64,000 bases of DNA, taken from assembly GCF_026213295.1 (NCBI RefSeq), contig NC_079428.1, forward strand, positions 1,185,684 to 1,249,683, written 5' to 3'. A model generated the notes under the pieces. The model was given only the letters and a program-made list of their open reading frames with translations. It was not told where the DNA came from and searched no databases. Within the stretch, counting starts at the first letter, position 1. Every line of letters begins with the position of its first letter. This document shows, one piece after another, positions 61,900 through 64,000 of this stretch. This stretch comes from Gadus chalcogrammus. Its lineage: Eukaryota > Chordata > Actinopteri > Gadiformes > Gadidae. Position numbers and translations under genes: made by a program.

Positions 61900-64000
61900 G
61901 TAAGTGGACCCCCCCCAGGGGGGAAAGAGGGCCGAGGCTAGGCTAATGTAGCAAGTGTACGGTTCACAACGGACCTGCCCGATTTAAGATGCTGAGCCTT
62001 TATGTATGCATGTCGATAAGGGCGCCCTTTGCACTCCTGATCATCCCTGGAAAAAGGGATCCCCCACTCTGAAGGAGGGATCCCCCACTCTGAAGGAGGG
62101 ATCCCCCACTTTGCGTTCCTTCTCCTTCTTGCTCTCTGGGGTGCTAGGGTCAAGGGGGTGTCATAAACATGGCCTGTTAAGCCCTTTGAGACTGTACCGG
62201 TGATCAAGGGCTATACAAATATATAATTGAACTGAACTGAACTGAGAAAGCCTGCAGTGAGAGTGGAACGGAGCGACTCCATTTTAGAATGCAGCCAGAG
62301 TGTTCCGGGGTTGCTAGGCGATCCCCTTCTTTCTTCGGTTGACTTCAAACGCGAGACATTACCGGGTGTTTTGAGTCCTGAGTGGAGAGGGTAATTGGGC
62401 ATTTAGGACCGGTGTGTTTATAACGCGCTCGTCTCTTGATTCAGGGCCGGCCGCTTGCTCTGCTGTGTAAATATTTGCAACGTTATTTGCCCATATGGGG
62501 GGCAAAACTTTTCCGTCCTTCCCGTAAAAAGGCTATTTCACTGTCATGCCTCGACCTTGAATCGGCCCAGTGAATGAGGCGAGGGAACAGGAACGATGAT
62601 GCAACTCCAACGCTTGCTTATCTTGGCTCCCTCACACACATCTTTTGTCCGTCCGAAGCGAGATGGATCCAGCCTTGGTGGAATGTCGCAACCAATCCCG
62701 TGCCCTGTGTTTCCCTCTCGGTTCCTCGGAACAATAACTCATAACTAGAGGTTCCAGTTCCACGGCCTCTGGTCTGCTGAATGTCGACGCCTGTACTTCC
62801 ACACCGCACGCGTTCACACGTCTCCCAAGACGGAGAAGGCTCTGCGTTATGTCACCTCGTCGGTTCCAAGAAAACCAAGCTCAGTGTTGGAAGCGTTTGT
62901 TAGGGACTGCGTGGTGGGTGGCATGTGACATCGGGGTGGCATGTGCCCTCAGGAGGTAGAGCAGGGCAGCTGGTAACCGGCAGGTTGCTAGTTCGATCCC
63001 CGACTCCTCCTAGCTGAGTTTCAAGGGGTCCTTGAGCTTGAGCACGCCTTGCGTGGCTGATATCCCCGTCGATGTGTGAATGTGTGCACGAAATGGTGAA
63101 AATCAGGCAGTGTTTTGAGGTGCTTTGAGTGGCCGCTGGTTTGAGAAGCGCTGTATAAATGCAGTCTATTTACCATTGCACTGTTTGGGGGATGGGATGT
63201 TGTGGACTGTGGACCGGGTTTGGGAGCACGGCGGTGCGAGTCGGCTCAGATATGTGTAAACAGCAGATCATATGTCCCGCCGTGGTTCCTCTGAGAGATT
63301 ACTCTCGCCTGGTCGGACAGGCGGCCAGCTGGGAGGCCAGACCAGGTTATACAGGGATTCCCCTGACTTGTTGGCCAATCAGAAATCAGGTGCATTTAAG
63401 TTCAGCCTAATGAGACTTGGTTGTCTACGCACTATAAACACGCTTTGTGTCTTTCACATCCACTCTGTGAGGTTCACTGTTGAACTTTGCAATGGCAGTA
63501 AGAATGGGCTCTGATTACAGCTTCTCCCTGAAACCAGATTAAAGGCCATCTCTCGGCATGATTGTATGTTTGTTCTCGTTGTCCCCACTGGAACAGCCCA
63601 GAGCTCCAGTTATAAAATGGTAACAATCATAATTGTATATCTCTCACTCCTTAACCGGGATTGAAGAGCAGGCGGTCTGTGATTCAGCCATTGTTGAGAT
63701 CCTGGCACACGAAGAGCCAAACACCTAAATCAGTCACCAGGCTGGCCCCGTCTCTGGTGCTTTAGTGTTAGTGCTGTTCCTCTCGTCCGATTGGCTGACA
63801 CGGCGCCAGGAGAGCACCAGGTGATGCCATCATTTAAAGGGCCATTGGCATCTTGGCACATCTCCTCCCTTAGGGTCTATACCCTCAATGCTCGGGTTTT
63901 AAGTGTTTATTCCCCTACACAAATAACGACTGTGGTGCCCGTTTGCTGTGGCTGTCTTCATTGTGCTTTTTCCTTTTAAAACGTCCTGGCAAACGCTGTG
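61900..64000 (+). other. dennd4c: dennd4c intron 2 (partial)
   Basis: Starts GTAAGT at 61900 and runs to the window end. Contains a 21-bp triple repeat (GATCCCCCACTCTGAAGGAG, 62057-62115), a retroposon tail (AAGCCCTTTGAGACTGTACC...ATTGAACTGAACTGA, ~62178-62243) and a SINE. No further coding exon recognised. Confidence 0.75.
62940..63175 (+). repeat. tRNA-derived SINE, family B, copy 5
   Basis: Head GCCCTCAGGAGGTAGAGCAG, B box GGTTGCTAGTTCGATCCCC, tail GAGAAGCGCTGTATAAATGC. Best-preserved internal promoter of the five copies. Confidence 0.88.

Overview
This is vertebrate nuclear DNA, almost certainly from a ray-finned fish. It holds spliced genes with GT-AG introns, no bacterial-style ORFs, many short SINE-like repeats, a 100-N assembly gap, and a very high density of long (GT/AC)n microsatellites and minisatellites. 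That density is reminiscent of codfishes, but the species cannot be proved from the sequence. Most long ORFs here are artefacts of repeats that lack stops.

Layout. (1) 1-16.7 kb, minus strand: the 5' end of nfib (transcription factor Nuclear Factor I/B). The DNA-binding-domain exon is at 5818-6349, the usual first coding exon at 9105-9131, and an alternative first coding exon at 16534-16659. Exon 3 onward lies left of the window. (2) 16.7-20.6 kb: intergenic. (3) 22.9-28.5 kb, minus: zdhhc21, complete in seven coding exons (265 codons), a DHHC palmitoyltransferase. (4) 29.7-37.6 kb, plus: plaa, complete in 14 coding exons (798 codons), divergent from zdhhc21 across a short shared promoter region. 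(5) 38.7-47.7 kb, plus: haus6, an augmin subunit. (6) 48.7-64 kb, plus: the start of dennd4c (Rab GEF), with a probable untranslated exon 1 near 49.1 kb, a 12.5-kb repeat-filled intron, and the first coding exon at 61601-61899; the rest lies to the right.

The most striking content is in haus6. Five 132-nt copies of an H/ACA scaRNA lie in five different introns. Each has an H box, an ACA box, a UGAG CAB box and two guide pockets that match the known U34 and U44 pseudouridylation sites of U2 snRNA, so this is SCARNA8/U92, which is also hosted by HAUS6 in human. Three copies are identical over 132 nt and the other two differ by two bases each. The duplications that spread the RNA also copied the start of haus6 exon 9, apparently creating new 54-bp exons.

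Other notable items: an inverted copy of a zdhhc21 exon end with its 5' splice site inside the next intron; a tandem repeat of the haus6 exon-17 splice donor; an array of about nine 67-bp palindromic units in which some arms vary in a compensating way; a 1.7-kb, 33-bp-unit minisatellite; a hairpin MITE; and two SINE families with six and five copies.
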